Below are positions 51,490 to 63,800 of a stretch of 64,000 nt of DNA, piece after piece (position 1 is the first letter of the stretch; every line of letters begins with the position of its first letter). Under the pieces are notes generated by a model. It did no database searches. It was not told where the DNA came from and saw nothing but the letters and a program-made list of their open reading frames with translations. The translations under genes were made by a program, and so were the position numbers. The stretch is from Diphasiastrum complanatum (taxonomy: Eukaryota > Streptophyta > Lycopodiopsida > Lycopodiales > Lycopodiaceae), in assembly GCA_029204225.1 (NCBI GenBank), contig CM055100.1, positions 22,881,810 to 22,945,809 on the forward strand. Reading direction: 5' to 3'.

Positions 51490-52032
51490 AAACGTGAATG
51501 TCGTAAGAATATCCTTCATGAGTGTCATGGCAATCCTTGCACAAAGCATCCAGGTATGGATAAGATAGAGTTAGTTAGTCGACACTTTTTCTGGCCACAT
51601 ATGAGGAGATACGTTAGTGAGTACATATGGTGCTGCATGCCTTGTCAAGCAAACAAGGCGGAGCATGTAAGCCCTAGACCATAGTTCCTAGAGATTCCCA
51701 GGGATCGTTGGGAGAGTATCTCGATAGATTTTATTACTGGGCTCCCTAGGGCCTCAAGTCAGCACGATTTGATCATGGTAGTAGTGGATAGGTTGACCAA
51801 GATGGCTCACTTTATTGCCGCCCGAAAGATGGTGGCAGCCCCTCAGGTCGTAGAGTTGTTCATTGACATGTCGTGAGATTGCATGGACTTCCTAAGTCCA
51901 TTGTCCCAAGTAGGAATCCCCGGTTCACTGGAACATTCTGGACTAATGTGTTTGCCAAGTTAGGCACGCAATTGCGGATCAGTAGTAGTGAGCACCCACA
52001 AATTGATGGGCAGACTGAGAGGACATGCTTAG
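51490..52032 (+). pseudogene. Gypsy integrase, N-terminal part
   Basis: HECHGNP, CTKHPGMDK, HFFWPHMRRYV and CMPCQANKAEH form the HHCC finger. RWESISIDFITGLPRASSQH, then MVVVDRLTKMAHFIAARK, is the start of the core. The frame breaks near 51875, and the remaining core runs to the CTTAG duplication at 52028-52032. Confidence 0.85.
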
Positions 52033-52397
52033 TGTAATAGATCCTAACACCACAGTAGGGCAAACACTAACTGATCCACCCAACCTTCCCTACTCCCTGA
52101 TATAGAGTAAGCCCCTCCTAGCCCAGTGTGAGGACTGGTAGCATGCAACTGCCAAGTGTCGGCCATGTGGCACAGACGTGGCCGACTGCACGTCGGGACC
52201 CAACTGGGGGCCCTGTCCCTGCTGACAGGGTCCCTAGACTGTGTTAGGCCCGCCATAGCTATGGACCGTGCTGGGGCACGGGCACACTACTCACACTGTC
52301 TTGCCCTATTGGTCGTGTACGCTGGACATGACCTTGACTGTGGTATCTGACAGATTTGTGTTCTCTAGGGTTCGGCACTGGTCACGAGCTCGTAACA
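52033..52397 (-). repeat. 3' LTR of the nested gypsy
   Basis: It starts TGTAATAGATCCTAACACCA on the plus strand and ends GAGCTCGTAACA, matching 58039-58394. Confidence 0.95.
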
Positions 52398-52408
52398 CTC
52401 CCTCCCCC

Positions 52409-52777
52409 TTAAGAACCGTCTTGGTCCCCTAAGACAAAGTCTGGAAAAATCTTGCGAAGGACCCTGCCTCTTTCCCAAGTGGCATTCTCAACAAGCTGAT
52501 CATTCCACTTAACCAGATATTCTCGGTATAGAGTATGACGAGTCTGCGTCTCTCTACTATCAAGAATCTCCTCTGGTTCATGTGGAGGTTGCTGAGGATC
52601 CAATGGGAGAACTAGAACATTGCCCCCTACCAGATTTTCTGATCTGGCTAAGGCTTTTCGTAACTGACTTACATGAAAGACTGGAAAAACCTTACTACTG
52701 TGTGGGAGTTCTAGTTCATAGGTGACCTCGCCTAGTCTCCTACTGATGGTAAAGGGACCACAATACCTAGGAGACAA
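52409..52777 (-). pseudogene. Nested gypsy integrase C-terminus with chromodomain
   Basis: MSPRYCGPFTISRRLGEVTY, then SKVFPVFHVSQLRKAL, is the conserved integrase tail. YREYLVKWNDQLVENATWER is a chromodomain-type stretch (YLVKW...ATWE), which in this clade may guide integration to chromatin. It is separated from the core by stops near 52780-52900. Confidence 0.88.
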
Positions 52778-52903
52778 CTAAGCACACACTCCTGATTTGA
52801 GGGTTTTAGAGCAAACTGGGACTCTCAAGAAGACTTTCTCACCAATGGAGAACTGCACATCCCGTCTGTGTGGATCTGCATAATGCCTGGCTCGATCCTA
52901 GGA

Positions 52904-54109
52904 CTACCTAATGCTACACTTAGCATGTTCTATCATTTGGTTTAGGTCCTCTAAAAAGTTTCTGGCTGTTTCAACTTTTTCTTGTTTAAACCCTACAGTT
53001 GTGGGTGAGCGTGGCTGAAAACCGTACATCAACATAAATGGGCTGTATCCCGTAGCTGAATGTTTGGTACTGTTGTAAGCAAACTCTAATATCGAGAGAT
53101 ACTCCTCCCAATTAGACTGCTTCTTGCTGACGTATGCACGAAGCATATCCTCCAGCACCTGATTTACCCTCTCTGTTTGACCGTCCGTCTGTGGATGGTC
53201 GGTGGTACTCATATTAAGTTTAGTATGGAGATGATGGAATACTGCCCTCCAAAAATTCCCACTAAACTTATTGTCCCGGTTGCTGACTATGCCGGAAGGT
53301 AGACCGTACAATTTGAATAGCCCGTCTACAAACAACCTCGCTAACTCTGGAGCTCTAACGGTTGTTCTGGTCGGAATAAAATGAGCCATTTTGGTCAGAC
53401 GGTCAACTGTGACCCATATAGTGTCATTACCCTATTGGGTTTTTGGCAGGCCTACTATAAAATCCATGGAGATACTCTCCCATTTACCAGCTGGTATTTC
53501 TAGGGGCTGCAACAACCCTCCTGCCTTTAAACGCTCTGCTTTGTTTACTTGACATTTCTGGCAACTGGTTACATACTGTTGGACGTCCTTTTTCATACTG
53601 GGCCAGAAAAATTGCCTACGAAGAAGCTCATAGGTCTTCTGTATGCCTGGGTGTCTTGCACTAGGATTGTCATGACATTCATATAGGACCTGCTGCCTAT
53701 AACCCTCTGAATTGGGGACACATACTCTATCTCTATAGAGCAAGTACTCATCCTGAATGGAATATTGTTTCCATTTGAATCCTTGAGTCAACTGACCCTC
53801 AACCACTGGGGTTTGCTTGGGTAATACAGGCTTAGAATCCTCAACGTCATCTGACGACGTATACTCGGACTCATCATCATCCTCAACGAAAGCTGCCGTA
53901 TTCTTGGATGAACTGGCACCAGCCCCGGGAACTGGTTTTGGAGTCTGTAACTGTCTGCTCTGGACTGAGTTCCAGATAGTAGAGAAGAATGCATCATGCT
54001 GGCATTTCTCGTTACGAATCTGAATAAAACTCAGCTCGCTTATCATAGGCATTCTGGTAAGGGCATCTGCTACTGTATTGAATTTTCCCCGTCTATATCT
54101 GATAGACAT
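52904..54109 (-). pseudogene. Nested gypsy integrase core
   Basis: The frame 54109-53432 ends RNase H (RRGKFNTVADALTRM). It then has YECHDNPSARHPGIQKTYEL, FFWPSMKKDVQQYV and CQKCQVNKAERLKAGG (HHCC finger), and WESISMDFIVGLPKTQ followed by a stop. The frame 53389-52904 continues MAHFIPTRTTVRAPEL, IVSNRDNKFSGNFW (catalytic Asp), DGQTERVNQVLEDML (catalytic Glu) and LEFAYNSTKHSATGYSPFML. One stop separates the two halves. Confidence 0.92.
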
Positions 54110-54118
54110 GTCAAACTC

Positions 54119-55339
54119 TTACATCAACTCTGCCCAACGAGCTTTCTGACCTCTAAGCTCAGGTTGATTGCAAAGGTATCTGAGACTCTCATGGTCTGTC
54201 AGGACCTCAAAGTTGGACCCATACAAATAATGCCTCCAAGTCTTAAGGGCATGGACTACAGAAAAGAGTTCCTTTTCATAGGCACTGTACCTAGTCTGAG
54301 CTGGCTCGAGTTTTTTACTCTCGAACGCAACTGGTCGTCCACTCTGAGTTAGCACAACACCAACTGCAAAGTCGCTAGCATCTGTTTCGACCACAAATGG
54401 CTGATTGGGGTCGACGACTTTTAGAACTGGTGTTGTAGCTAAGGCTGTTTTAAGAGCATCAAAGCTCTCCTATTGTGCGGACTCCCAAATGAACTCCTTT
54501 CCCTTCCCCTTAAGAAGATTTGTCATGGGAACTGCTATCTGAGCATATTCCTTGACAAATCGTCTGTAATATCCCGCCAAACCAAGAAAGATCTGAAGTT
54601 CTAAAATATTCTGAAGTCTCAGCCAACTGAGTATGGCTTTAACCTTATTCGGGTCCATCTTGATCCCATCTGATGAGATAATGTGAGCCAAATATGCTAC
54701 TTCTTCAACGAAGAATTCACACTTGGATTGTTTAGCATAAAGCTTATGCTTTCTGAGCAGTCGAAACACCTTTCTGAGGTGTTTTAGATGCTCCTTCCTC
54801 GTTTTGCTATAGACGAGGATGTCATCTAAAAATACGACTACAAATTTACCCAAGTATGGTCTGAGGACACTGTTCATCAAGGTCATAAAGGTAGCTGGAG
54901 CATTTGTGAGCCCAAATGGCATCACCTTAAACTCATAATGACCATGACGAGTCCTAAAAGCTGTTTTCGGGACATCTTCCGATTTTATACGGACTTGATG
55001 ATATCCCGATTTGAGGTCTATTTTACTGAAAAACTTAGTCCCGTCGAGTTGATCAAACAACTCGTCTGCCCGAGCCATAGGGTATTTATTCTTTATTGTG
55101 ACTTTATTGAGGGCTCTGTAATCTACGCAAAGACGCATAGACCCCTCTTTCTTTGGTGAGGCCCATGGTGAACTTCTGGTCTGAATTTGGCCTTTCCCAA
55201 GATAATTTGTTAGCTGCCTAGTTATTTCTTCATCCTCTGTTTGGCTGACCCGATACGGAGGTCTAGAAACAGGTGCTGTACCTAGTACTAGGTTTATTAC
55301 ATGATCTACCTCTCTGCTAGGTGGCAAACTGTGTGGCAA
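54119..55339 (-). pseudogene. Nested gypsy reverse transcriptase and RNase H
   Basis: The 289-codon frame 55339-54470 has [52 protein letters not shown] and the catalytic [14 protein letters not shown], then [15 protein letters not shown]. After a stop, 54394-54119 gives VETDASDFAVGVVLTQSGRP, SAYEKELFSVVHALKTWRHY and LTDHESLRYL of RNase H. This is one of the best-preserved pol segments in the window. Confidence 0.93.
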
Positions 55340-55480
55340 ATCTTCAGGAAAAACATCTTTAAATTCAGAAAATAAAGTTTCTAATTTACTAATTTTCTGC
55401 TGTATAGAACTAGAAATAGAAACTTCAGGAATAAACTAAAAGTCACATAAGAATACCTGATGGTCGTCGTCTCCGATTAG

Positions 55481-56125
55481 CTAACAGAGCTCTGAACTGC
55501 AGACCATAGGACTGTTGGGAACATCATGCTCCCCATGCAACTGGCGGCCTTTATGCTGAAAGCTGAGGGTGTTCTCCTGATAATTTCTATGGAGGGAAGG
55601 TCCTAAACTGTAGAGCCAATCTCTCCCGAGAACAATGTTTGTGCGATCCAGGTGCATTATCTGAAAGTTTATTTCATCTTGGTACCTCTGAATACCAAGA
55701 TTCAAGTTACTTACCATAGTTTCCCAGATTTTCTTATCTTCACCCTTAGCTAGTGAAACTATGTACCTATGCTGACTAGGTACTTCTGGAAGTTTAAGTT
55801 TTTTAACGAGGGTGTAGTTGATGAAATTATGGGTTGCCCCATCATCAACCATAACTCTTACTGACTGGTTACCAACTTTCCCGTGCATACGTACTAGGTC
55901 ATGTGGCCCACAGTTGAAGGGTCTCGCTAGCATTGCAGAGGTCAGCTGGCAACAGTGTTCATGATCTTCATGATACACTTTGATCTCGGAAGCTGCCGAG
56001 TCATTGGGAAAACTTACAGTCTGAACAAGATGAACTTGTTTCTTATCTTTTTTATCTTTTTTAGTGAAAGGCCCCTTGGGACACTGTCTGACTGTGTGTC
56101 CCTTGCCCATACAAACAAAGCACAA
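55481..56125 (-). pseudogene. Nested gypsy zinc knuckle and protease
   Basis: CFVCMGKGHTVRQCPKG is a complete CCHC knuckle. VRVMVDDGATHNFINYTLVK is the protease region, with DDG in place of the usual DSG/DTG, and TNIVLGRDWLYSLGP the conserved second motif. A stop near 56261 separates it from gag. Confidence 0.88.
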
Positions 56126-56260
56126 ACGTTCTTGTTTGGCTTTCTCAAAATCTTCTGGTTTTAAGGGCTGTATGAGTGAAGGGCATTTCTGAGGAGCTTC
56201 ACCTTTAATTTTATCTTCTTTCTTTCTTTTTAAAAAATTCTTTTTGAATTGAATGTCTTT

Positions 56261-57155
56261 CTAAGGAGGCTGCTTAGAAAGGGGCTGCTGTCTCGCCCTC
56301 TTCCTACCCACTGAATCATCATAGATTTGAGCATATCTGCGAACTTGCTCAAGGGTAGTAGGCGAGTTTCTCTGGACCTCTACTTTATATTCATCTTTGA
56401 GGCCTCGGACAAACCCTATGAGTTTCTGATGATCATCCATATTTTTAATTTTTAAAATTGCTTCTCGGTACTGCGAGATATATTGGATTAGGGACTTGTC
56501 CATTACTGTTCTTTCCCAGGCTTCCCAGGTTCTATCAAGTTCATTCTCTGGTAGGAATTTTCTTAGGAAGGCTTCTTCAAAGGCTTTCCATGACCGGGGA
56601 GTCTGCCCAGTCTTCTGGAGATTTAACCACCACTTATAGGCCATGGGCCCTAAGGAAAGACTGGCCTCAATTGCTTGCAAATGGTCAGGGGTCTGTTTAA
56701 GAGCATGAATGTTCTTCCATTTGCTGAGGAAGGTTTGTAGAATATCTGCATTTCTATCCTTCTCTTCCCCAATAAAAGTAGGAGGCTTTAAATCTTTAAA
56801 GACACTGGGGTGAGACCGCAAAGTCTCACCCGAAACTGATGGAAGTGGAGAAGGGGACAACTGAGAAGTGGAGGGAAGGCATCCTTTCGCGGAACTCAAA
56901 ATCAAGCCTTTGAGTTCAGCGAACGAGTCATCCCACACTGGACTTGAAATTGGCTAATGCCAACTTCAGTTCATCCACTTTTGTTACCAAGTGGAGAAAC
57001 TGCTCCTTGGTAACCAATTCGTCGAGTTCTTCGGCGAACTGTTCCTGTTTTTCCATTTCCATATGTTCTTTCCCTTTACTGTAAGCTAAGGCTTCTGTTT
57101 CAAGCTCGTCGATGCCTCTCTCCGGGGGTTGATCAGGTCCCTGAGGAGTGGTCAT
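56261..57155 (-). pseudogene. Nested gypsy gag
   Basis: The frame 57155-56928 gives the N-terminus (MTTPQGPDQPPERGID; LVTKEQFLHLVTKVDELKLA). A shift near 56935 leads into 56938-56261 with PPTFIGEEKDRNADILQTFL, AYKWWLNLQKTGQTPRSWKA, FLRKFLPENELDRTWEAWER and LIGFVRGLKDEYKVEVQRN. This is a typical Retrotrans_gag domain. Confidence 0.9.
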
Positions 57156-58025
57156 TTTCAGAACTGAAAGAGAGGTACCTTAACTTCTGAAAAAAAAAGT
57201 CAGAAAGACCAATTTACGGGAAAGATGACTTAGCTGTTTTTGAGGACTGTACTTCCAAAGAAAATACGAAGAAGAACCCTCTCAGCTCTTTTACCCAAAT
57301 TTTCAAACCTGCTGTCCCAGAAAATCCCGGTTTGAAGCTCCAAAACGGCGTCAAAATTTCCGGTTGCTTGAATAGAATAGCTCGCTGGCTTGCTAGCAAA
57401 CCTGTGGCTCTGAGAAGTTTGAATAGAAGGCCGAAAAAAGTGCAAAAAGTTCTGAAATCCTTTGCTATCCCCCCTCGCTGATCAGACAGCACCCCAATTG
57501 GTCCACAAAAAGCCAAATTTGAAGTCCAAAGGCACTTCTGAATTCTGAAATTCCAAAAACCCCCCTGCTCGCTGATCTGGTAGAAGTACTATTGCTCCAA
57601 ATCTTTCAAGTTAGGGCCCAAAACTTTGTCAAAAATCTGGAAATTCAGAAGTACTGGCAGCGCTGACCCTACTCTTCTCTTATGGGCTTCAAATTCGTTG
57701 AGATCTACTGAAGTTTCACTTGGAAACCAGAGATAAGTCTCTGAATTTACAGCGATGGAGGTGCTTACTATTTCCTACTCTGATTCCGCTGGGAAATCTG
57801 TACAAAACTCTCTGAAATGAGTGGTAAACAGCTGCCTTTCCATTGAGTTACCTGTACAAGGAATCTGACTCCTTACTACTATAAATTCTCAGTGAAATTT
57901 AAAGGTTTGAAGGCTGCACCTACAGCGATTCTCCTCCTCTATTCCTCTCTGAGAATCTGAGAGATTTTTCCTATCCTCTGATAGCTTTCTCTACTCCTGC
58001 TACTAAGATCCCAAAGATGGAGAAG

Positions 58026-58394
58026 GCTTTGATACCAGTGTAATAGATCCTAACACCACACTAGGGCAAACACTAACTGATCCACCCAACCTTGCCTACT
58101 CCCTGATATAGAGTAAGCCCCTCCTAGCCCAGCGTGAGGACTAGTAGCATGCAACAATGTTGGCCACGTGGCACTGACGTGGCCGACTGCACGTCGGGAC
58201 CCAACTGGGGGCCCTATCCTGCTGACAGGGTCCCTAGACTGTGTTAGGCCCGCCATAGCTATGGACCCTGCTGGGGCACACTACTCACACTGTCTTGCCC
58301 TGTTGGTCATGTACGCTGCTGGACACGACCCTGACTGTGGTACCTGACCTATCTGTGTTCTCTAGGGTTCGACACTGGTCACGAGCTCGTAACA
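58026..58394 (-). repeat. Primer-binding site and 5' LTR of the nested gypsy
   Basis: The LTR spans 58039-58394. The complement of GCTTTGATACCA (58026-58037) is an initiator Met-tRNA-type primer site one base inside it. The leader 57160-58025 has no gene. Confidence 0.93.
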
Positions 58395-58399
58395 CTTAG

Positions 58400-59090
58400 A
58401 GCGTATGTCAATGAGTCACGGACTAACTAGGTTATCTATTTATCGCTAGTTGAGTTTGCAACAATGATAAGAAGAATGTGTCCATTAGTATGAGCCCAGT
58501 TGAGCTCAATTATGGGTTTTGGCCAACTACTCCGGCTACCCTTGGCATTCCCCAAAAAGTACCTGGAGCTGTAGATTTTTCGACTCAGACGCAAGCAAAG
58601 CTAGAGTTGGCAAGATTAAGTCTTTCCAAGCGGAGGCTTATGTTTGTACAAACCGTACTTATAGGGAATTTAATGAAAGAGATATGGTCATCTTGCTAGT
58701 GCTACCTAAGTCTAAGGTAATGAGAACTAGCAAGTGTAAAAGGCTATCCCCTAGGTATTGTGGATTGTGGCTAATTATCAAGAAGATCAGTGAGATGGCT
58801 TACAAGCTGTAACTGCCCAAGAGATGCAAGGTGCATCTAATATTCCATGTAAGTCATTTGAAGAATTGTTTGCATGATGTTGATAACCTGGTAAGTGGCA
58901 TGGGTGCACTCCAGCAAAGAGATACGATGGACTATGGGACGGATCATATCTTAGAACGGAGGTAGACGATTATGAAATCATGTCCTCCAAGAATACCCTA
59001 TAGTGTGGAAAGGCCTACTATTGTTAGAGGCAACCTGGGAGAGTCATTCACGACTACAACACCCCGAGTCTGTCATTGAGGATTAATGAC
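58400..59090 (+). pseudogene. Old gypsy integrase C-terminus and chromodomain-like end
   Basis: The continuation of 51490-52032 after the nested insertion: SPVELNYGFWPTTPATLGIP (SPFELVYGFxPxTP in living copies), KRLSPRYCGLWLIIKKISEM and VHLIFHVSHLKNCLHD. Then comes a decayed DHILERR stretch with later text matching the chromodomain (VERPTIVRGNLGES for WKGLPLSEATWES). Frames are broken. Confidence 0.82.
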
Positions 59091-60121
59091 TTTCTCAAGG
59101 TGGGTTGGAACGTTAGGACCTAGTCATGGCCTCGACCATATTCCCGTTGAGATCGGTAAGCTCAGAGTCACATGACCAAGACTATGACCTTGTGACCAAT
59201 CTCACCGAAGGGCACCCGCCAGTCATGCTAGGTGTGTCACAATTGAGACGTAGTGTGGTGGTGCACGCTGCACGTATGTGTAGCGGTGCGTAACCATCGA
59301 GTCGTTGACAAAGCTCGCCTGTGGTTATACAAACCAGAGCTAGGGTAAGTCAATAGTTGACCAAATGGGCGGTCATTCCACTACCTGGCACAACGGTGGT
59401 AAATAGTAGGCTTCAATAAGTACTATTCAACAGATTGGGCACTTACGGATGCAGGGGGCCTGGCTGGCCATGCATGGCTGCCACATGCCCTGGAACTGAC
59501 AGGGCAGGTAGGAGCTACAAGGGTTAGCTAAGGATGGGAGGAGATTCATTCTACACTAAAGCTTTCGAGTGTCTCGACGAGCTTACAGTAAGGGAGTGTA
59601 ACAAATAAAGTGACAAATTTGCTAAGTGATTTTGTGCATTTACTTAGGGTTTTGTGAGCTTGTGTGCAACACGCTCCCACACCTACTCCTAGTCCATTCA
59701 CACTTCTAAATCCACAAAAGATATATTCCCCATCTATTGCACACGAATCTTAACCAGTTCCATGTGTAACCAGCATCGTGATATATACTAGGACTACAGA
59801 AATAAGTGGACTATCAAGAAAATGCAATTGGATTTTAGTTTCATAGCAGAAATGTCATGATCTCTCTCATATTCAATGGGTGATGAAAGAGTTTGCAGCA
59901 CAAGTAACCACCATGATTAAAGTGCAACAGTGCATCACACAAAATGTTCAATCAGAAACAAATGCCCTCAAGTTTCAATAGTAGAAGGGCAAAGGGCAAG
60001 TTTCCACCTATATGCATAACCTATAGAAACTTGTGCATGATGCCATGCAACCCTCATGTTGACTAGTCTCACTCTAGGTCCAATTGATAGTCTCTCTACA
60101 TACATACTAGCCATCACATAC
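59091..60121. other. Flank between two gypsy elements, unresolved
   Basis: The first 0.5 kb (to about 59600) may be the 3' LTR of the old gypsy, but no partner copy is in the window. The rest shows no domain. No MBOAT exon was found here. Confidence 0.4.
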
Positions 60122-60539
60122 AGTTATGGACTCGGCTGATTACATTCGCCGCGTCCATTTACATTTACAGTTACTTTACTTTATGCATAAGCAGGCCTTG
60201 GGCCCTTTTTTATTCATTAGTGACATTCAGACTATATGGTTGGCCTTTTGCCTTATTATTCATTATTAGGCCATTTGGACATATTACTGGAGAGTGGGGG
60301 CCTTCTTGGAGGGCGCACTATTATCCCTCCCAGTTGGGCCCTAGCCACTGGAAGCTTCCTTTTAGGGCTTCCTCTTGGCTATAAGTAGGGAAACTGTGTG
60401 ATTTGTCATTCAGCTGATGATATTGATCTCTCTCTTTAGCCTCCTTAATCTCTCTCTTTCCTGCTTTCTAGGGTTAAGTCTTGCTTATGTGATGCTTTCA
60501 TAGCTTAATTCTAGATCAGCTGTGGCTCTATTCGTAACT
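60122..60539 (+). repeat. 5' LTR of the right gypsy
   Basis: It begins at AGTTATGGACTCGG and has a TATA-like GGCTATAAGTAGGG near 60379. It ends directly before the primer site. It matches the LTR fragment at 48039-48375. Confidence 0.8.
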
Positions 60540-60871
60540 TGGTATCAGAGCACTTTTCTGAGCACAATCTGGAATTTCTTCTTTGCTGCCTTGCCTTGCT
60601 CCTCCATCGCTGTTCCTACAGCTCCATTACCGTTTTGACAGCCCTGTTCCATCACTGCTCCTTCCACTCCTTCCTGCCCAGCGTTCCCCCTGTTTTGTCC
60701 CCTCTTTTCTTTGCTGCCCAGTGCTCCTCCTCTTCCTTTCCATCGCTGTCCCTGCCTTCCGACCTATCACTTTCGTCTGATATTTTTCCAGTTTGCAGCC
60801 ATCTTCCACAGTTAGTTCCCTGACTGTCCAACGCCCATCCTCATCCAAAAACTACCCAATTCCGACATCAT

Positions 60872-63800
60872 TTGCTATTCCAAACAGCTAAAATTCTTCA
60901 ACCTGTAAATCACTGCCTCAGCACTCCCAACTTGTCACTTTCATTGACATTTGTACATGATGCAGTTACACACTCACTTGTGGGCATTGATTCTCAGGGA
61001 GACTTCCAGTTGATTACTGGGAAGCAGTTTATTCGCAGCCTGCCGAAGGCTCATTGTGCTGCCTTATTATGTGTTCAGCGGGTAGTACCAGTTCCTCCAG
61101 TCTCTACACCAGCAGCTGTTCCTCAGGTGATTTCTGACTTATTACATCAGTATGCTTTTGTCTTTTCAGAACCTACGACGCTACCACCATTACGTGACGT
61201 GAACCATCATATTGATTTGCGTCCTGGTTCTGCTCCTCCCTCCCGTCCCCCTTATCGTATGTCTCGATCTGAGAGTGATGAGCTTGAGCTCCATATTACT
61301 GCCTTGTTAGATCAGGGTCTTATTGTTCCTAGTCACAGCCCTTTTGGTGCTCATGTTCTCCTTATTAATAAGAAAGATGGTACCAAACGCCTTTGTATTG
61401 ATTACCGTGCTTTAAATAAGTTGACTATTCGTAATCAGTACCCTATTCCACACATGGATGACCTCTTTGACCAGCTCGGTACCTCTAAAATCTTTTCCAA
61501 GATAGACCTTCGTTCTGGATATTACCAAATCAGGATGCACCCTTCTGACGAACATAAGACTGCTTTCCGTACTCATCTTGGTTTATATGAATTTCGTGTG
61601 CTTCCTTTTGGTGTTACTAATGGCCCTCCTACGTTCCAGAATGTGATGAATAACGTCTTACGTCCGCTTCTTGGTCATTGTGTCTTGGTTTATTTTGATG
61701 ATATTCTTATTTTTAGTCAGTCTCTTGCTGAGCATGTTGCCCATCTTTCCTCGGTCTTTCAGTTACTTGTACACCACCAGTTATTTGCTAAGTTGTCTAA
61801 ATGGTCTTTTGTTGTTTCTGAGATCGAGTTTCTTGGTTTTCTTATTTGTAATGGTCACATTCGTCTGGACCCTCATAAGGTTCAGGCCATCCAGGATTGG
61901 CCTATACCTACTGATATTCATCATGTTCGTATGTTTCTTGGGTTAGCCACTCACCTTCGTCGTCCAGTTCCTCATTTTGCCACTATCGCAGCTCCTCTTC
62001 ATGCACTTTTGAAGAAGTCTAGTACTTTTCTGTGGACTCCTGATTGTCAGACAGCGTTTGATACTCTTCGTCGTGCTGTTGTTGATGCTGCCGTTATGTG
62101 TTTACCACAGTTTGATCAGAAGTTTCTTGTTGAGACTGATGCTAGTAATGTTGGTTTGGGTGCTTTACTTCGCCAGTCACAATGTATTATTGCTTATGAG
62201 TCGCGTCGTCTTCGCTCTTATGAGCAACGTTATTCTGTGCATGAGAAAGAGCTTCTTGCTATTATCTATGCTCTTAAGAAGTGGCGTCATTATCTGTATC
62301 GAGTCCCATTTGACATTATTACTGATCACCAGTCTTTACGTTATCTGTTTTCTTTACGTGATCGTCAATTTCGTTGGTTGCAGTTTTTACAGTCTTTTAA
62401 TTTCTCCATATTGTATCGTCCCGGTCGTGCTAACACTGCTGCTGATGCATTATCTCGTCTTCCAGCTTTGTTAAATACACTCGTTTCTACTATTCCTCCA
62501 TGGTTTGATGCTCTACCTGCAGCGTACCTTACATGTTCTGATTTTCGTGATGTTTATAGTTCTGCCCCACCTGTTTCGTCCAGTCCTCATCAGGTTTACT
62601 CCATTATTGACAATCGTCTTTATCATTATGATTCTCTTTGTATCCCTAGTTCTTTGGGTATCCGTTCCCAGTTGTTGTCGGATGCTCATTCCTCTCCTGT
62701 TGGGGGTCACTTTGGTTTTCAGAAGTCTTATGCTCGTCTCAAAGACCATTTCTATTGGCCCTCTCTTCGATCTGAGCTTGCTGTACTTATTCGTACCTGC
62801 CCTTTCTGTCTTCATAATAAGTACTCCCGTTCTAAATCTGCTGGTTTGCTCCAGAGTTGGCCTATTCCTCATCGCCAGTGGACTGATATATCTATGGACT
62901 TTATCCTTGGCCTTCCCCATACCCTAGCGTGGTCACGATTCATGTATGTTGGTAGTTGACAGGTTCTCGAAACAGGCACATTTTATCCCAGTTCGCAGTA
63001 CTATCACAGCAGAGCAGTGTGCACGTTTGTTCCTATCAGAGATTTTCCGCCTGCATGGATTTCCTCGAACTATCCTTTCTGATCGGGATAGTAAGTTTAC
63101 ATCTATATTCTGGACAGAGCTTATGCGTATTTTGGATGTTCAGCTTTTTATGGGTTCTGCTTATCATTCTACTTCTGATGGGCAGTCTGAGGTCCTTAAC
63201 AGGATCCTTGAGGATTATTTGCGCCATTTTGTTACTCCTTCAGGGAAAGATTGGGATCAACATTTATGTTTAGCAGAGTATAGCTATAATAGCTCTGTTA
63301 GTACCAGCACAGGTGTCTCTCCATTTTTATTATCTCATGGCTATGCACCTCTTTTACCTGGCATTCCTCTTCCTCCTGAGGATACACCTGTTACACTTGC
63401 ATCTTTTCTATCAGGTGCTCGAGAGCTTATTACTCGGGCCAGTTCTCATTTACAGCATGTTCAGCAGCGTTATCAGACCTCAGTTGATCGTCATCGCCGC
63501 CATGTTGAGTTTCAGCTTGGAGATATGGTTTATCTACGCTTACGGTTTGCACGTCATCATTTTGTCCAGGGCCATGCTTCTACTGAGAAGCTTGCACCAC
63601 GGTATTATGGGCCTTATCGCATTGTGGAGGTTCTTAGTCCAGTTACATATCGCTTACAGCTTCCTGCTTCCACACGCGCCTGTGATGTATTCCATGTCAG
63701 TTTATTACGTGCTGCTATTGAGGATGACGCTCCTTGTGATGCTGAGTTTCCTACTGCTCCAGAGTTATTTCCATTTTTACCTGCTGCTATATTACAGGTC

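Larger units (their letters stand above)
52033..58394 (-). mobile_element. Chromodomain Ty3/gypsy element nested in the older gypsy
   Basis: A full-length minus-strand element of 6,362 bp. LTRs are 52033-52397 and 58039-58394 (TGTTAC...TTACA in element orientation). The primer site is at 58026-58037 (TGGTATCAAAGC on the minus strand), and the purine tract at 52398-52412. A perfect target duplication CTTAG flanks it (52028-52032 and 58395-58399). Gag, protease, RT, RNase H, integrase and chromodomain are all present, with only a handful of stops and shifts. The LTRs differ by substitutions and small indels, so it is not very recent. Confidence 0.95.
48391..59090 (+). mobile_element. Old Ty3/gypsy element, split by a younger gypsy
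   Basis: The plus-strand order gag, knuckle, protease, RT, RNase H, integrase is seen at 48391-52032. The integrase C-terminus and chromodomain-like end resume at 58400-59090 after the inserted 6.4-kb element. Many stops and shifts show age. No clean 5' LTR or primer site is found on the left, and the 3' LTR is not recognised with confidence. Confidence 0.85.

Noticed and set aside
7068-60551. Repeated TGGTATCAGAGC strings as possible tRNA pieces
   Set aside because: Each lies directly inside an LTR and is a primer-binding site; no tRNA cloverleaf surrounds them.
60539-60848. ORFs on both strands after the right primer site
   Set aside because: CT-rich leader of the gypsy element; no gag or other domain is present.
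61671-62927. Several long overlapping ORFs in other frames of the gypsy pol
   Set aside because: Shadows of the real RT/RNase H/integrase frame, with biased composition and no motifs.
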